NCBI RefSeq assembly: GCF_003931565.1
Contig: NZ_RRYI01000001.1
Location: 964,976-1,028,975, forward strand
From: Caulobacter sp. 602-1
GTDB taxonomy: Bacteria; Pseudomonadota; Alphaproteobacteria; Caulobacterales; Caulobacteraceae
DNA length: 64,000 nucleotides
Reading direction: 5' to 3'
Below are positions 35,171 through 44,231 of the stretch, in pieces; position 1 is the stretch's first letter; each line of letters begins with the position of its first letter. The position numbers were made by a program, and so were the translations under genes. A model generated the notes under the pieces. It did no database searches and was not told where the DNA came from. It was given only the letters and a program-made list of their open reading frames with translations.

Positions 35171-35817
35171 TAGGCTAGCCGGCCCTTCATCTCGTCGAAC
35201 GGGATCATGACGTGCTCGCGATAGGCTGGCCGCTCGCGAAGTCGCGCGTACCAGGCCTCGACGTTCGGCGTCTTCGGCCGATCGATCTCCAGCGCGTAGT
35301 AGCGGTAGAGGTGCGTTCCGGCCGGGATGTCCGCCAGGCTCGGCGTCGCGCCTCCCAGGAACGGTCGGTCGGCCAGCACCTTGTCGAGCAGTTTGAAATG
35401 CCGAGCACAGGCGGCGAGGGCGGCCAGGATCGCCAGCTCATCCCGCTGGGCTTCCGGCGTCCGGTACCAGCCCCAGAACACGCCGGTTAGGAAATCACGC
35501 TGCAAGGCGGTCTGGGCCCAATCCATCCAGCCATCGGCCTCGGCGCGCTCGGCGGGCGCTTGCGACCACCAGGTCGAGCCGCCGTATCGCGCGGCGAGAT
35601 AGCGGAGAATGGCGTGGGACTCCCATACGACCACGCCGTCGTCGTCGATGACCGGGACCCGTCCATGCGGATTCATTTTCAGAAAGTCGGGGTCGTCGAG
35701 TCCGCCGTGGTCGCCGCCGGCGGAGAGGTGCTGGTGGGGAAGACCAAGCTCCCCCACCAGCCACAACACCTTCTGGACATTGAAGGAGGAGCGGCGGCCC
35801 CAGACCCTCAGCGCCAT
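35167..35817 (-). CDS. Glutathione S-transferase
   Basis: 216 residues. Thioredoxin-like N-terminal domain with the catalytic-serine region G-R-R-S-S-F-N-V-Q-K-V-L-W and cis-proline R-V-P-V-I-D-D. V-V-W-E-S-H-A-I-L-R-Y-L-A is the glutathione-binding ES motif. The all-helical C-terminal domain contains S-L-A-D-I-P-A-G. It lies 5 bp downstream of the OPT transporter gene on the same strand, likely an operon. Confidence 0.93.
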   Translation of the reverse strand: MALRVWGRRSSFNVQKVLWLVGELGLPHQHLSAGGDHGGLDDPDFLKMNPHGRVPVIDDDGVVVWESHAILRYLAARYGGSTWWSQAPAERAEADGWMDWAQTALQRDFLTGVFWGWYRTPEAQRDELAILAALAACARHFKLLDKVLADRPFLGGATPSLADIPAGTHLYRYYALEIDRPKTPNVEAWYARLRERPAYREHVMIPFDEMKGRLAY

Positions 35818-35822
35818 GGGCC

Positions 35823-37802
35823 TTACGCCTCGGCCGTCTTCCTGGCCGCGCCGCGCGCCCAGTTATAGAGCCCGAACACCACGACCGCCGCGGCGACCAG
35901 GGACAGGATCATGCCGATGTGCTCGGACGGCGCGAACGACAGGGCGAGAGGCTCGCCCTTGCCGGTCCCGACGATCAGGCCGGCCAGGGCGACATTGAAC
36001 AGGCTCTCGCCGACGATGAAGCCCGAGGCGACCAGCACGCCCAGGCGCTTGGCGGCCTCGCCGGTGCGGTCTTTGTCGACCAGCTTGTCGTAGATCCAGC
36101 CGACCACGGCGCCGACGACGACGGGGGCGGTGACCGTGCTGGGCAGATAGATGGCCAGGCCCACGCCCAGGGCCGGCAGGCTGTAGCGGCCGGCCGAGGT
36201 CTTGCGCAGGGTCTCGTCGACGGCGACCAGGGCCAGGCCGATAAGGGCGCCGACGCCCAGCAGGCTCCAGTTCAGGTCGCCGCCCAGCACGCCCTTGGCC
36301 AGGGTCGAGATCAGGGTGGCCTGGGGCGCGGCCAGCGGGTCATTGGCGATGGCGTTCAGGTTCGGGGCGCCGGCGAAGCCGTTCGACAGGTTCAGCAGCT
36401 CCAGTACGAACGGGATGACCACCGCGCCGGAGATGACGCCGATGATCAGGCCGACCTGCTGCTTCCACGGGGTGGCGTCGACCAGTTGGCCGGTCTTCAG
36501 GTCCTGCAGGTTGTCGTTGGCGACCACGGCCACGGCGAGGACGACGGTGGTGACATAGAGGGCGAAGGCGACCAGGGCCTTGGTGACGTCCGGGCCGATG
36601 ACGCCGCGGCCGACCGCGCCGACCATCAGCGAGGCGCCCAGCACCGTCAGGATGGCGATGCCCGAGACGGGGCTATTGGACGAGCCGATCAGGCCGGCCA
36701 TGTAGCCGCAGACGGCGGCGGCCAGCAGGCCGGCGATCAGCACATAGCCGATGCCGATGGCGACCAGGGGGACCGTCAGGTGGGCGATCGGGCCGCCGAC
36801 CAGGAAGTGGGCCAGGAACCAGCCGGCCGGGGCCAGCAACAGCAACGAGATCAGGCCGACGATGGTGATCGGGATGTCCTGCTCGATGCGGGGAATGACG
36901 CCGCCGGCCTTGCGGGCCTTGCCGGCGTCCAGCGACGAGACCAGGCCGCTCCAGATCGGGGCGGCCAGCTTGCCGAGGGTCCAGATGGCCGCCGCGCCGA
37001 TGACGCCGGCGCCCATGAAGCGCACCTCGGTCTTCCAGACGGTCAGGGCGTGGGTGGCCGCGTCAGCGCCGGGGATCTGGTGGAGCGTGGTCATGATCGG
37101 GACGAGCACGCCCCAGGCGATGGCCAGGCCCGCGAACATGGCGATGCCGACCGTGATGCCCATCAGGTGGCCCGCGCCCATAAGGGCCAGCGAGCTGGAG
37201 GCGCCCAGGCCCGTCGCGCCGGCCCCGGCCTTGAAGTAGCCGGCCACTTCGGCGGCGAAGATCTTGGCGGCGGCCAGGGCGCCGAAGGCGGCCGAGGCCA
37301 GAGTGCCCAGGGCGACGGCGACCAGGCCGGCCTTGCCCTCCGCAGCGCCTTCGCGCGAACCGGTGCCGACCTTCAGCACCTCGGCGGCGGCGACGCCTTC
37401 GGGGTAGGGGAGGTTGGAGTTGGTGACCAGGGCCCGGCGCAGGGGGATGGTGTACATCACACCCAGGATGCCGCCGACGGCGCAGGCGCCGAAGGTGGGC
37501 AGGAACGGAACATGCGCCCACCAGCCGATCATCAGCAGGCCCGGCAGCACGAAGATCACCGACGACAGCGTGCCCGCCGCCGAGGCGATCGTCTGGACGA
37601 TGTTGTTTTCTTGGATGGTCGCCGTCTTGAACGCCCGCAGCAGGGCCATCGAGATGACGGCGGCGGGGATCGAGGTGGCGAAGGTCAGGCCGACCTTTAA
37701 GCCCAGATAGACCTGGGCGGCGGTGAAGACGAGGGTGATCAGGACGCCGAGGAGGACCCCTCGCAGGGTCAATTCTGTGCGCGGCGCTACGGGGTCGGCC
37801 AT
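35823..37802 (-). CDS. OPT-family oligopeptide transporter
   Basis: 659 residues from the ATG at 37802. About 14-16 hydrophobic helices. Typical OPT blocks: TLRGVLLGVLITLVFTAAQVYLGLKVGLTFATSIPAAVISMALLRAF, Q-E-N-N-I-V-Q-T-I-A-S-A-A-G-T-L-S-S-V-I-F-V-L-P-G-L and I-G-S-S-N-S-P-V-S-G. This is the oligopeptide/metal-peptide uptake family; the substrate could be peptides or iron-peptide complexes. It precedes a GST, so import of glutathione-like compounds is possible but unproven. Confidence 0.92.
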   Translation of the reverse strand: MADPVAPRTELTLRGVLLGVLITLVFTAAQVYLGLKVGLTFATSIPAAVISMALLRAFKTATIQENNIVQTIASAAGTLSSVIFVLPGLLMIGWWAHVPFLPTFGACAVGGILGVMYTIPLRRALVTNSNLPYPEGVAAAEVLKVGTGSREGAAEGKAGLVAVALGTLASAAFGALAAAKIFAAEVAGYFKAGAGATGLGASSSLALMGAGHLMGITVGIAMFAGLAIAWGVLVPIMTTLHQIPGADAATHALTVWKTEVRFMGAGVIGAAAIWTLGKLAAPIWSGLVSSLDAGKARKAGGVIPRIEQDIPITIVGLISLLLLAPAGWFLAHFLVGGPIAHLTVPLVAIGIGYVLIAGLLAAAVCGYMAGLIGSSNSPVSGIAILTVLGASLMVGAVGRGVIGPDVTKALVAFALYVTTVVLAVAVVANDNLQDLKTGQLVDATPWKQQVGLIIGVISGAVVIPFVLELLNLSNGFAGAPNLNAIANDPLAAPQATLISTLAKGVLGGDLNWSLLGVGALIGLALVAVDETLRKTSAGRYSLPALGVGLAIYLPSTVTAPVVVGAVVGWIYDKLVDKDRTGEAAKRLGVLVASGFIVGESLFNVALAGLIVGTGKGEPLALSFAPSEHIGMILSLVAAAVVVFGLYNWARGAARKTAEA

Positions 37803-37890
37803 GAACGAGTCCGGAAAAGTTAAGACGGCGGACCTTGCACGTCCGACCGCCCGCAACTCAAGCTCGGATTTGGGGCCATGAAGGCCCAAA

Positions 37891-37919
37891 GGCCCCCGTT
37901 TCGGATCGAAACGAGGGCC
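37891..37919 (-). terminator. Terminator-like hairpin after phoH
   Basis: Stem GGCCCCCGTTTCG / CGAAACGAGGGCC with one mismatch and a 3-nt loop, followed on the minus strand by TTTGGGCCTT. It lies between the phoH stop (37947) and the OPT start. Confidence 0.6.
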
Positions 37920-37946
37920 CCAGGGGATGGTTGTTCTAACGAAGCG

Positions 37947-38738
37947 CTAGAGGACGCCCAGCATCTCCGCGACCAGCGGATGACGGACGATGTCGCGGTC
38001 GGCCAGACGGACGACGGCGATGTTGTCGACCGCCTCGAACCGCGCGGCGACATCGGCCAGGCCCGAGATGCCGGGCAGCAGGTCCGACTGGTTCGGGTCG
38101 CCGGTGACGACCATGGTCGAGCTCCAGCCCAGCCGCGTCAGCAGCATCTTCAGCTGCATGTAGGTGCAGTTCTGGGCCTCGTCGATGACCACGAAGGCGT
38201 TGTTCAGAGTGCGGCCGCGCATGAAGCCGACCGGGGCGATCTCGATCGCGCCCTCGGCCATCAGAGCCCGCATGCGCTTGACCGACAGGCGGTCGGTCAG
38301 GGCGTCGTAGAGCGGGCGCAGATAGGGGGCCAGCTTGTCCTCCATGTCGCCCGGCAGGTAGCCGATCGACTCCCCGGCCTCGACGGCGGGGCGCGACAGC
38401 ACGATGCGGCCGACGCGGCCCGCTTCCAGGGCCTCCACGGCCTTGGAGATGGCGATGTAGGTCTTGCCGGTGCCGGCCGGACCCAGGGCCATGACCAGAT
38501 TCTTCTCGTCGATGGCTTCCATCAACTGCGCCTGGCCTGGTGATTTTGGTTTTATGGTTTTCAAGTAGCTCTGATCGCGCTCCGGATTGTTTGGCGCGCC
38601 ATCATGCCCCAAGGGATTCCAGCTGTTCCCCCGGTCGCGAACATCCACCGGCAGGCGGCGCACCTTGGCGTCATCACCATATTGGCCGGTCTCATACGCG
38701 CCTTCGCGCGCCATCCGCTTCAGGGCTCGCTTGGTCAT
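37947..38738 (-). CDS. phoH: PhoH-family ATPase
   Basis: 263 residues from the ATG at 38738, preceded by GGAGG with a 5-nt gap; longer frames are unsupported. Walker A is GPAGTGKT. PhoH features are [38 protein letters not shown] (Walker B) and [11 protein letters not shown]. Members are NTPases linked to phosphate starvation or RNA metabolism. A strong intrinsic terminator sits in its 5' leader. Probably monocistronic with a terminator after it. Confidence 0.93.
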   Translation of the reverse strand: MTKRALKRMAREGAYETGQYGDDAKVRRLPVDVRDRGNSWNPLGHDGAPNNPERDQSYLKTIKPKSPGQAQLMEAIDEKNLVMALGPAGTGKTYIAISKAVEALEAGRVGRIVLSRPAVEAGESIGYLPGDMEDKLAPYLRPLYDALTDRLSVKRMRALMAEGAIEIAPVGFMRGRTLNNAFVVIDEAQNCTYMQLKMLLTRLGWSSTMVVTGDPNQSDLLPGISGLADVAARFEAVDNIAVVRLADRDIVRHPLVAEMLGVL

Positions 38739-38756
38739 CAAAGCCTCCATGAGGGC

Positions 38757-38791
38757 AATAAAAAAGGACGAGGCCAAAAGGCGTCGTCCTT
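38757..38791 (-). terminator. Intrinsic terminator in the phoH leader (attenuator or sRNA 3' end)
   Basis: On the minus strand the RNA AAGGACGA-C-GCC-UUUU-GGC-C-UCGUCCUU is followed by UUUUAUU. The stem AAGGACGA / TCGTCCTT is at 38764-38771 and 38784-38791. It ends about 10 nt before the phoH ribosome site. No minus-strand gene lies upstream until 42526, so the terminator serves either phoH attenuation or a short RNA starting within 38800-39060. The rest of the 312-bp gap 38751-39062 holds no coding sequence I could support. Confidence 0.6.
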
Positions 38792-39062
38792 GTCGGTGAG
38801 CTGGATGATGGAGACGAAGTCGCGTGCGCGGCGAGGCGGCCCGGAGGGGCTTCCGATAGGCGGTGCTGTACGCCGGAACGCCAAATGCGACACCTTCTTC
38901 GTCAGCGGGTGGGCCGATGGCGGTGGTCGCCCCCGACCCGTACGAGATAAGAATCATCCCCGCTGGAGGAATGTTCCCTCTCGAATCGCCCAACTACAAT
39001 GCCGCATTATGGTTTCCGGGGGGTTAACCGGAAAATGGCGCGCAAGAAAACGAGGCATACGG

Positions 39063-39596
39063 ATGACTGTCTATTCCCTGGGCGCCACGACGCCGACGCT
39101 TCCCCCGCAAGGCGAATACTGGATCGCCCCAACGGCCAGCGTGATGGGCAATGTGATTCTCAAGAAGAACGCCAGTATCTGGTGGGGCTCGGTGGTGCGC
39201 GGGGACAACGATCCCATCACGATCGGCGAGAACAGCAATGTCCAGGACGGCTCTGTTCTTCACACGGATGCTGGCGTTCCTCTGACCATCGGCGCCAACG
39301 TGACCATCGGTCACATGGTGATGCTGCACGGCTGCACGATCGGCGACGGCTCGCTGATCGGGATCGGGGCGGTGGTGCTGAACGGGGCCAGGATCGGGAA
39401 GAACTGCCTGATCGGCGCCGGCGCCCTGATCACCGAGGGCAAGGAGATCCCGGACAACTCGATGGTCATGGGGGCGCCGGGCAAGGTGGTGCGCGAGGTC
39501 AGCGAACACCACACCATGATCCTGCAGGGCTCGGCCCTCCACTATGTCGAGAACTGGAAGCGCTATGTCCGCGATCTGAAGGTGGTGGCCGAGTAG
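39063..39596 (+). CDS. Gamma-class carbonic anhydrase-like protein
   Basis: 177 residues. Left-handed beta-helix of hexapeptide repeats (about 20-150). Zinc-ligand histidines H67, H84 and H89 ([15 protein letters not shown]). A C-terminal helix follows. These are the gamma-CA/YrdA family signatures; activity is not certain from sequence. CO2 hydration or an acyl/metal role possible. Start is ATG 39063; frames upstream are unsupported. Confidence 0.92.
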   Translation: MTVYSLGATTPTLPPQGEYWIAPTASVMGNVILKKNASIWWGSVVRGDNDPITIGENSNVQDGSVLHTDAGVPLTIGANVTIGHMVMLHGCTIGDGSLIGIGAVVLNGARIGKNCLIGAGALITEGKEIPDNSMVMGAPGKVVREVSEHHTMILQGSALHYVENWKRYVRDLKVVAE

Positions 39597-39609
39597 CCTG
39601 GAGAGGTCA

Positions 39610-39681
39610 GGGAGCGCCGCATGCTGCTTGGGGGATGCGATGCGGCGCTCCCCCTCCTCGCGCGGGTGAGCACGAGGAGGG
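39610..39681. repeat. Tandem inverted repeats in the 3' intergenic region
   Basis: A 13-bp perfect inverted repeat, GGGAGCGCCGCAT (39610-39622) and ATGCGGCGCTCCC (39640-39652), is immediately followed by a 9-bp repeat CCCTCCTCG (39652-39660) / CGAGGAGGG (39673-39681). No T-run. It could be a REP-like element or a complex terminator after the carbonic anhydrase gene. The rest of 39682-39890 shows no gene. Confidence 0.5.
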
Positions 39682-39890
39682 CCCGCCGCGCGAAGTCCAT
39701 CCGCGTGGCGAGACGGCGCGGGCGAGCCCGCCTCCGTTTCGACTTCAGGTAGTATGTAGCGCGGTTCGGGTTGAGGGGGAACGTATAACTCGCGTTTTCC
39801 CTTCACGACGTGAGGGAACCTTGCGCTGTGACCGATCCCGGATCACTCTCTGGCTTAACAATGATAACCTTCCAGGGAGGGCGTCGGGGC

Positions 39891-41558
39891 ATGGCCAGCG
39901 AACGCTATGATTACGTCATCATCGGCGCCGGCTCGGCCGGCTGCGTGCTCGCGGCGCGTCTGACCGAGGACCCCGGCGTCAAGGTCCTGCTGTTGGAGGC
40001 CGGCGGCAAGAACACCTCCATCCTGGTCAAGATGCCGGCCGGCGTGGGCGAGCTGATCAAGGCCAAGGGTGAGCAGAACTGGGGCTTCTGGACCGAGGCC
40101 GAGCCCCATCTGGACAATCGCAAACTCTGGTGGCCGCGCGGCAAGGGCCTGGGCGGCAGCTCGGCCATCAACGGCATGATCTATATCCGCGGCCATGCGC
40201 GCGACTACGACCAGTGGCGGCAGATGGGCCTGTCGGGCTGGTCGTATGAAGAGGTGCTGCCTTACTTCAAGCGCTCTGAGACCCACCACGCCGGCGGCGA
40301 CGCCTATCACGGCGACAAGGGGCCGCTGTATGTCTCGAAGGGCGAGAGCGACAGCCCCTTCTATTCGACCCTGATCGAGGCCGGCCGGCAGGCGGGCCAC
40401 AAGACCACCAAGGACTTCAACGGCTTCCAGCAGGAGGGCTTCGGGCCCTACGACCTGACCATCCGCGACGGCCAGCGCTGGAGCGCGGCCATGGCCTATC
40501 TGAACCAGGCCCTGGCGCGTCCGAACCTGACCGTCGTGACCGAGGCCCGCACGACCCGGATCATCGTCGAGAAGGGTCGCGCGGTCGGAGTCGACTATGT
40601 GGTCGGCAAGGCCGCCGAGAAGAAGACCGCCCATGCCGACGCCGAGGTTCTGCTCAGCGCCGGCGCGGTGCAGTCGCCGCACATCCTGCAGCTGTCGGGC
40701 ATCGGCGCGCCGGACGACCTGAAGGCTCACGGAATCGCCGTGGTCCATGAATCCAAGGGCGTCGGCGGCAACCTGCAGGACCACCTGGATGTCTGCGTCT
40801 CGTGGACGGCCAAGAACCTCAAGACCGCCTATTCGGCCAACAAGGGCCTGAACAAGCTGGGCGTCGGCCTCGGCTACATGTTCTTCGGCAAGGGTCTCGG
40901 GCGGCAGCAGTTTCTCGAGAGCGGCGCGTTCCTGAAGTCGCGACCCGACCTCGACCGCCCCGACCTGCAGATCCACGGCGTGCTGGCGATCATGCAGGAT
41001 CACGGCAAGGTCGTGGTCGAGAAGGACGGCTTCACCCTGCACGTCTGCCAGCTGCGCCCCGAGAGCCGCGGCAAGATCGGGCTGCGCTCGGCCGATCCGT
41101 TCGACGATCCCACCATCCTGGCCAACTATCTGGCCACGGACGAAGACCGTCGGGCCATCCGCGAGGGCGTACGCATCGCCCGCGAGACGGTGGCCCAGGC
41201 CGCCTTCGATCCCTATCGTGACGCCGAGTACGCGCCGGGCGCGGATGTCCGCAGCGACGCCGACCTCGACGCCTGGATCCGCGCCAAGGCCGAGACGATC
41301 TACCACCCGGTCGGCACCTGCCGCATGGGCGTCGCCGGCGATCCTCTGGCGGTGGTCGACGACCAGCTGCGCGTGCAGGGCCTGCAAGGCCTGCGGGTCA
41401 TCGACGCCTCGGTCATGCCGACCCTGGTCGGCGGCAACACCAACGCCCCGACCATCATGATCGCCGAGCGGGCGGCCGACCTGCTGCGGGGCAGGACCTT
41501 GCTCGCGCCGCTGGACGTTCCGGTGTTCGAGGACGGCCGCGCCGTGGCCGCCGAGTAG
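39891..41558 (+). CDS. GMC-family FAD oxidoreductase (choline-dehydrogenase-like)
   Basis: 555 residues from the ATG at 39891, where similarity begins. FAD motif IIGAGSAGCVLAARL at 10-24. GMC signature 1 is G-K-G-L-G-G-S-S-A-I-N-G-M-I-Y-I-R-G near residue 85. GMC signature 2 is S-A-G-A-V-Q-S-P-H-I-L-Q-L-S-G-I-G near 255. C-terminal YHPVGTCRMG holds the catalytic His, and NTNAPTIMIAERAADLL ends the fold. Oxidises an alcohol to an aldehyde or ketone. Followed by an aldo/keto reductase 10 bp downstream. Confidence 0.95.
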   Translation: MASERYDYVIIGAGSAGCVLAARLTEDPGVKVLLLEAGGKNTSILVKMPAGVGELIKAKGEQNWGFWTEAEPHLDNRKLWWPRGKGLGGSSAINGMIYIRGHARDYDQWRQMGLSGWSYEEVLPYFKRSETHHAGGDAYHGDKGPLYVSKGESDSPFYSTLIEAGRQAGHKTTKDFNGFQQEGFGPYDLTIRDGQRWSAAMAYLNQALARPNLTVVTEARTTRIIVEKGRAVGVDYVVGKAAEKKTAHADAEVLLSAGAVQSPHILQLSGIGAPDDLKAHGIAVVHESKGVGGNLQDHLDVCVSWTAKNLKTAYSANKGLNKLGVGLGYMFFGKGLGRQQFLESGAFLKSRPDLDRPDLQIHGVLAIMQDHGKVVVEKDGFTLHVCQLRPESRGKIGLRSADPFDDPTILANYLATDEDRRAIREGVRIARETVAQAAFDPYRDAEYAPGADVRSDADLDAWIRAKAETIYHPVGTCRMGVAGDPLAVVDDQLRVQGLQGLRVIDASVMPTLVGGNTNAPTIMIAERAADLLRGRTLLAPLDVPVFEDGRAVAAE

Positions 41559-41568
41559 AGGAAGTCCC

Positions 41569-42516
41569 ATGCGCCACCGTCCGCTCGGCCGCTCCGGCCT
41601 TTCGACCGCGCCGCTGGTGTTCGGCGGCAACGTGTTCGGCTGGACGGCGGACGAGGCGACCTCGCACCGGCTGCTGGACGCCTTCGTCGACGGCGGCTTC
41701 AACGCCGTCGACACGGCCGATGTCTATTCGGCCTGGGTCCCGGGCCACGAGGGCGGCGAGTCCGAGAGCGTGATCGGTCGCTGGCTGCAGGCGAGCGGCA
41801 AGCGCGACAAAGTGCTGATCCTGACCAAGGTGGCCATGTGGCCCAAGCAGCCGGGTCTGTCGGCCGCCAATATCGCGGCGGCGGTCGAAGGTTCGCTCAA
41901 GCGGCTGCGGACCGACTATATCGACCTCTACCAGTCCCATCAGGACGACGCCGGCACGGCGATCGATGAGACGCTGGAGGCCTTCGATCGCCTGGTGAAG
42001 GCGGGCAAGGTTCGGGCGGTCGGCGCCTCCAACTTCTCGGTCGAGCGCCTGCGGGGCAGTCTCGAGATCTCCAAGGCCAAGGGCCTGGCGCGCTACGAGA
42101 CCCTTCAGCCAAAATTCAACCTGGTCGACCGCGAACAGGTCGAGGGCGCGATGGCCGAGCTGACCCAGGCGGAGGGCGTGGGCGTCATCCCGTACTACGG
42201 CCTCGGCGCCGGCTTTCTCAGTGGCAAGTACCGCGCCGAGGCCGACTTCGAAGGCAAGGCGCGGGGGCGGACGATCCTCCGCGACTACTGGAACGACAAG
42301 GGGCGGGCGGTGCTGGCGGCGCTGGATGACGCGGCGGCCGAGGTGGGCGCCTCCCAGGCCCAGATCGCCCTGGCCTGGATCACGGCCCATCCGGTGATCA
42401 CCGCGCCGATCGCCAGCGCGACCTCGGTCGTGCAGCTGGACGAACTGATGGCGGCCGCCCGGCTGGAATTGCCGGGCGAGGTGTGGCGGAGGCTGGATGA
42501 AGCGGGCCGTCTCTAA
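41569..42516 (+). CDS. Aldo/keto reductase
   Basis: 315 residues. AKR features: R-P-L-G-R-S-G-L-S-T-A-P-L-V-F-G-G-N-V-F-G, FNAVDTADVYSAW (Asp and Tyr of the tetrad), L-T-K-V (Lys), Y-Q-S-H-Q-D-D (His), G-A-S-N-F-S, and P-I-A-S-A-T near the end. NADPH-dependent carbonyl reduction. With the GMC oxidase it may form a redox pair for a common substrate. Confidence 0.93.
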   Translation: MRHRPLGRSGLSTAPLVFGGNVFGWTADEATSHRLLDAFVDGGFNAVDTADVYSAWVPGHEGGESESVIGRWLQASGKRDKVLILTKVAMWPKQPGLSAANIAAAVEGSLKRLRTDYIDLYQSHQDDAGTAIDETLEAFDRLVKAGKVRAVGASNFSVERLRGSLEISKAKGLARYETLQPKFNLVDREQVEGAMAELTQAEGVGVIPYYGLGAGFLSGKYRAEADFEGKARGRTILRDYWNDKGRAVLAALDDAAAEVGASQAQIALAWITAHPVITAPIASATSVVQLDELMAAARLELPGEVWRRLDEAGRL

Positions 42517-42525
42517 CCTTGGGGG

Positions 42526-43071
42526 TTAGGCGATCCGCCGCCCGTCTAGCGTCGCCAGCCGCAGACGCGGCATGTCCGCGTTGCCGTCGCCCAGCGGCTT
42601 GATCTCGCGAATGCCGAGCTCATGGGCGGGGCGGCCCATCAAGCGGGCCATCATGGCGATCGGCTGGTAGAGGCCCAGGAACCGGTCGGTTTCGCCCGAA
42701 GCGCCCTGAAGCGGCGCGAACAGCACCTCCATGCCCACGCTCGGCACGCCATGGGCGCGGATATCGGCGGTGACCACCACCGGCGTGCGGCGCTTGCGCG
42801 CGACGTCCAGGGCGCTCTTCAGTTCCAGTCTGTGGGCGAGAGCCCATAGCGACAGGGCGTCCTGGCCGCGCAGGTCGCGGGCGTGCAGCTCGGTGACGAA
42901 GCCGCCGGCCAGGCGGAACGGCAGCTTGCCGCCGTCGCGACCCAGCACGAACACCTGCGGCAGAAGCTCCAGGAATTCGCCCGGATTGATGTCGGCGCGG
43001 CGGGGCAGGGCGGATTCACCCTTTTTGTCTCGCCAATAGTCTATCAACCGTTCCGTGCTTGGATGGAACAT
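42526..43071 (-). CDS. Single-PAS-domain protein (PAS_5 type)
   Basis: 181 residues from the ATG at 43071; a GTG at 43092 adds seven. Family pattern: L-I-D-Y-W-R-D-K-K-G, P-R-R-A-D-I-N-P-G-E-F-L-E-L-L-P-Q-V-F-V-L, F-R-L-A-G-G-F-V-T-E-L-H-A-R-D-L-R-G and a central beta core. This PAS type is widespread in alphaproteobacteria. In Caulobacter a protein of this class, MopJ, links to cell-cycle control; identity with it is not shown. Cytoplasmic. Confidence 0.8.
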   Translation of the reverse strand: MFHPSTERLIDYWRDKKGESALPRRADINPGEFLELLPQVFVLGRDGGKLPFRLAGGFVTELHARDLRGQDALSLWALAHRLELKSALDVARKRRTPVVVTADIRAHGVPSVGMEVLFAPLQGASGETDRFLGLYQPIAMMARLMGRPAHELGIREIKPLGDGNADMPRLRLATLDGRRIA

Positions 43072-43187
43072 CGTCGTCCCCTGGCGGGTCACTCACGGCT
43101 GTTTTCGGCCGCACGAGGCTTGCTGGGAGAACCGGGCCAAGGGCTCGACCGTCCCATTCTGGCGCAATCCAGGCGGAGCGGCGGGTC

Positions 43188-43203
43188 CGGCCCGATTCTT
43201 GCT
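43188..43203 (+). promoter_or_regulatory. Sigma-54-like promoter with adjacent CtrA-like half-site
   Basis: CGGCCCGATTCTTGCT: GG at 43189-43190 and GC at 43201-43202 are 10 bp apart, as in -24/-12 promoters (consensus TGGCACG-N4-TTGC). TTAACC directly follows (43203-43208). Transcription would begin near 43213, 32 nt before the start codon of the secreted protein. Confidence 0.5.
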
Positions 43204-43244
43204 TAACCAAAAGCGGAACGACCCGATGTGAAGGGAACCGCCCG

Positions 43245-44171
43245 ATGAAGGCGCCGAAACTGAACCTGCGCGGACTGCTGATCGGCCTGAGCGTGCTGCT
43301 TGGCGGCGTGACGATCGGCGGCATCGCGATGGCGTGCACCACGGGCTGTCCGCCGCCGCCGACCTGCTGCTCTCCGCCGCCGGCTCCGCCCAAGCCGCCC
43401 GCGCCGCCGACCGGCTGCTGCGGCGGGGGCGGTCACCACGTCAATATTCCCGGCGTCAATGTGAACATCGGCGCGACAGTGATCGTGAACGCCAACTCCA
43501 GCGCCTCGGCGGTGGCCAATTCGGGCGCCAGCTCGGGGGCCGGCGCCGGCTCCCTGGCCGGCTCGGCCGCAGGCACGGTGAACTATTATGGCGGCGGCGG
43601 TCACGGCGGTTACTATTCCGGCCCGATGGCCAGCGGCTACATCCAGGGCCTGAACGTCGAGGGGGGCGAAGCCCGCCGTCGCCAGGCCTATGAAGCCACC
43701 CGCACCCGGACGCGCCGCGTGATCATCCGCGCCGTCTGCCTGGACGACCGCGACATCCCGCACCCGGCCTCACAGGTCACCCCCGATCGCGACATCGACG
43801 ACAGCTACAATGGCGAGCTCTATCGCTGCATCGCCGGCTCGCGCATGCAGTACGTGATCGCCGACTATACGGGTCAGATCGATATCTCGACCGGCGGCGC
43901 CGGCCAGACCTTCATCTGCCAGAAGAACGAGGCGCTGTATCACGTCCCGGGCGCGGCCCAGGGGCAGGCCAGCATCTCGTGCCGCCCGCAGGCGCCGGCC
44001 CGCGACTGCAACGAACGCTCGCTGCTGCGCCGCTTCGGCGCCGGGGTGAAGATCCTGACGATCATCACCACCGAGACCTACACCGCCTACCGCGAGGAAA
44101 CGGTGCAGGAGCGCCAGACCCTGACGACCAGCTTCAGCCTGGATGGCGGGGTTGGCGGGGTGGTGTACTAG
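43245..44171 (+). CDS. Secreted Cys/Pro/Gly-rich protein, function unknown
   Basis: 308 residues from the ATG at 43245, after GAAGGGA. Signal segment at about 10-30 ending M-A-C. A Cys/Pro linker (C-C-S-P-P-P-A-P-P-K-P-P-A-P-P) is followed by a Gly/Asn/Ser region with N-V-N-I-G-A-T-V-I-V-N-A-N-S-S-A-S-A (about 75-110). A Gly/Tyr-rich segment comes next, and then a C-terminal folded domain with paired cysteines (C-L-D-D-R, C-I-A-G-S, F-I-C-Q-K, I-S-C-R-P, R-D-C-N-E). No known domain. Cell-surface or matrix role suspected from composition. Confidence 0.8.
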   Translation: MKAPKLNLRGLLIGLSVLLGGVTIGGIAMACTTGCPPPPTCCSPPPAPPKPPAPPTGCCGGGGHHVNIPGVNVNIGATVIVNANSSASAVANSGASSGAGAGSLAGSAAGTVNYYGGGGHGGYYSGPMASGYIQGLNVEGGEARRRQAYEATRTRTRRVIIRAVCLDDRDIPHPASQVTPDRDIDDSYNGELYRCIAGSRMQYVIADYTGQIDISTGGAGQTFICQKNEALYHVPGAAQGQASISCRPQAPARDCNERSLLRRFGAGVKILTIITTETYTAYREETVQERQTLTTSFSLDGGVGGVVY

Positions 44172-44194
44172 GCCGCTCGCGAGCCAGAACGGAA

Positions 44195-44220
44195 AAGGCC
44201 CTCCCGCTCGGGAGGGCCTT
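44195..44220. terminator. Bidirectional intrinsic terminator
   Basis: 11-bp stem AAGGCCCTCCC / GGGAGGGCCTT with loop GCTC. It is followed by TTTTGTT on the right, with an A-run on the left, between the secreted protein gene and the convergent M16 protease gene. Confidence 0.88.
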
Positions 44221-44231
44221 TTTGTTGGTCC

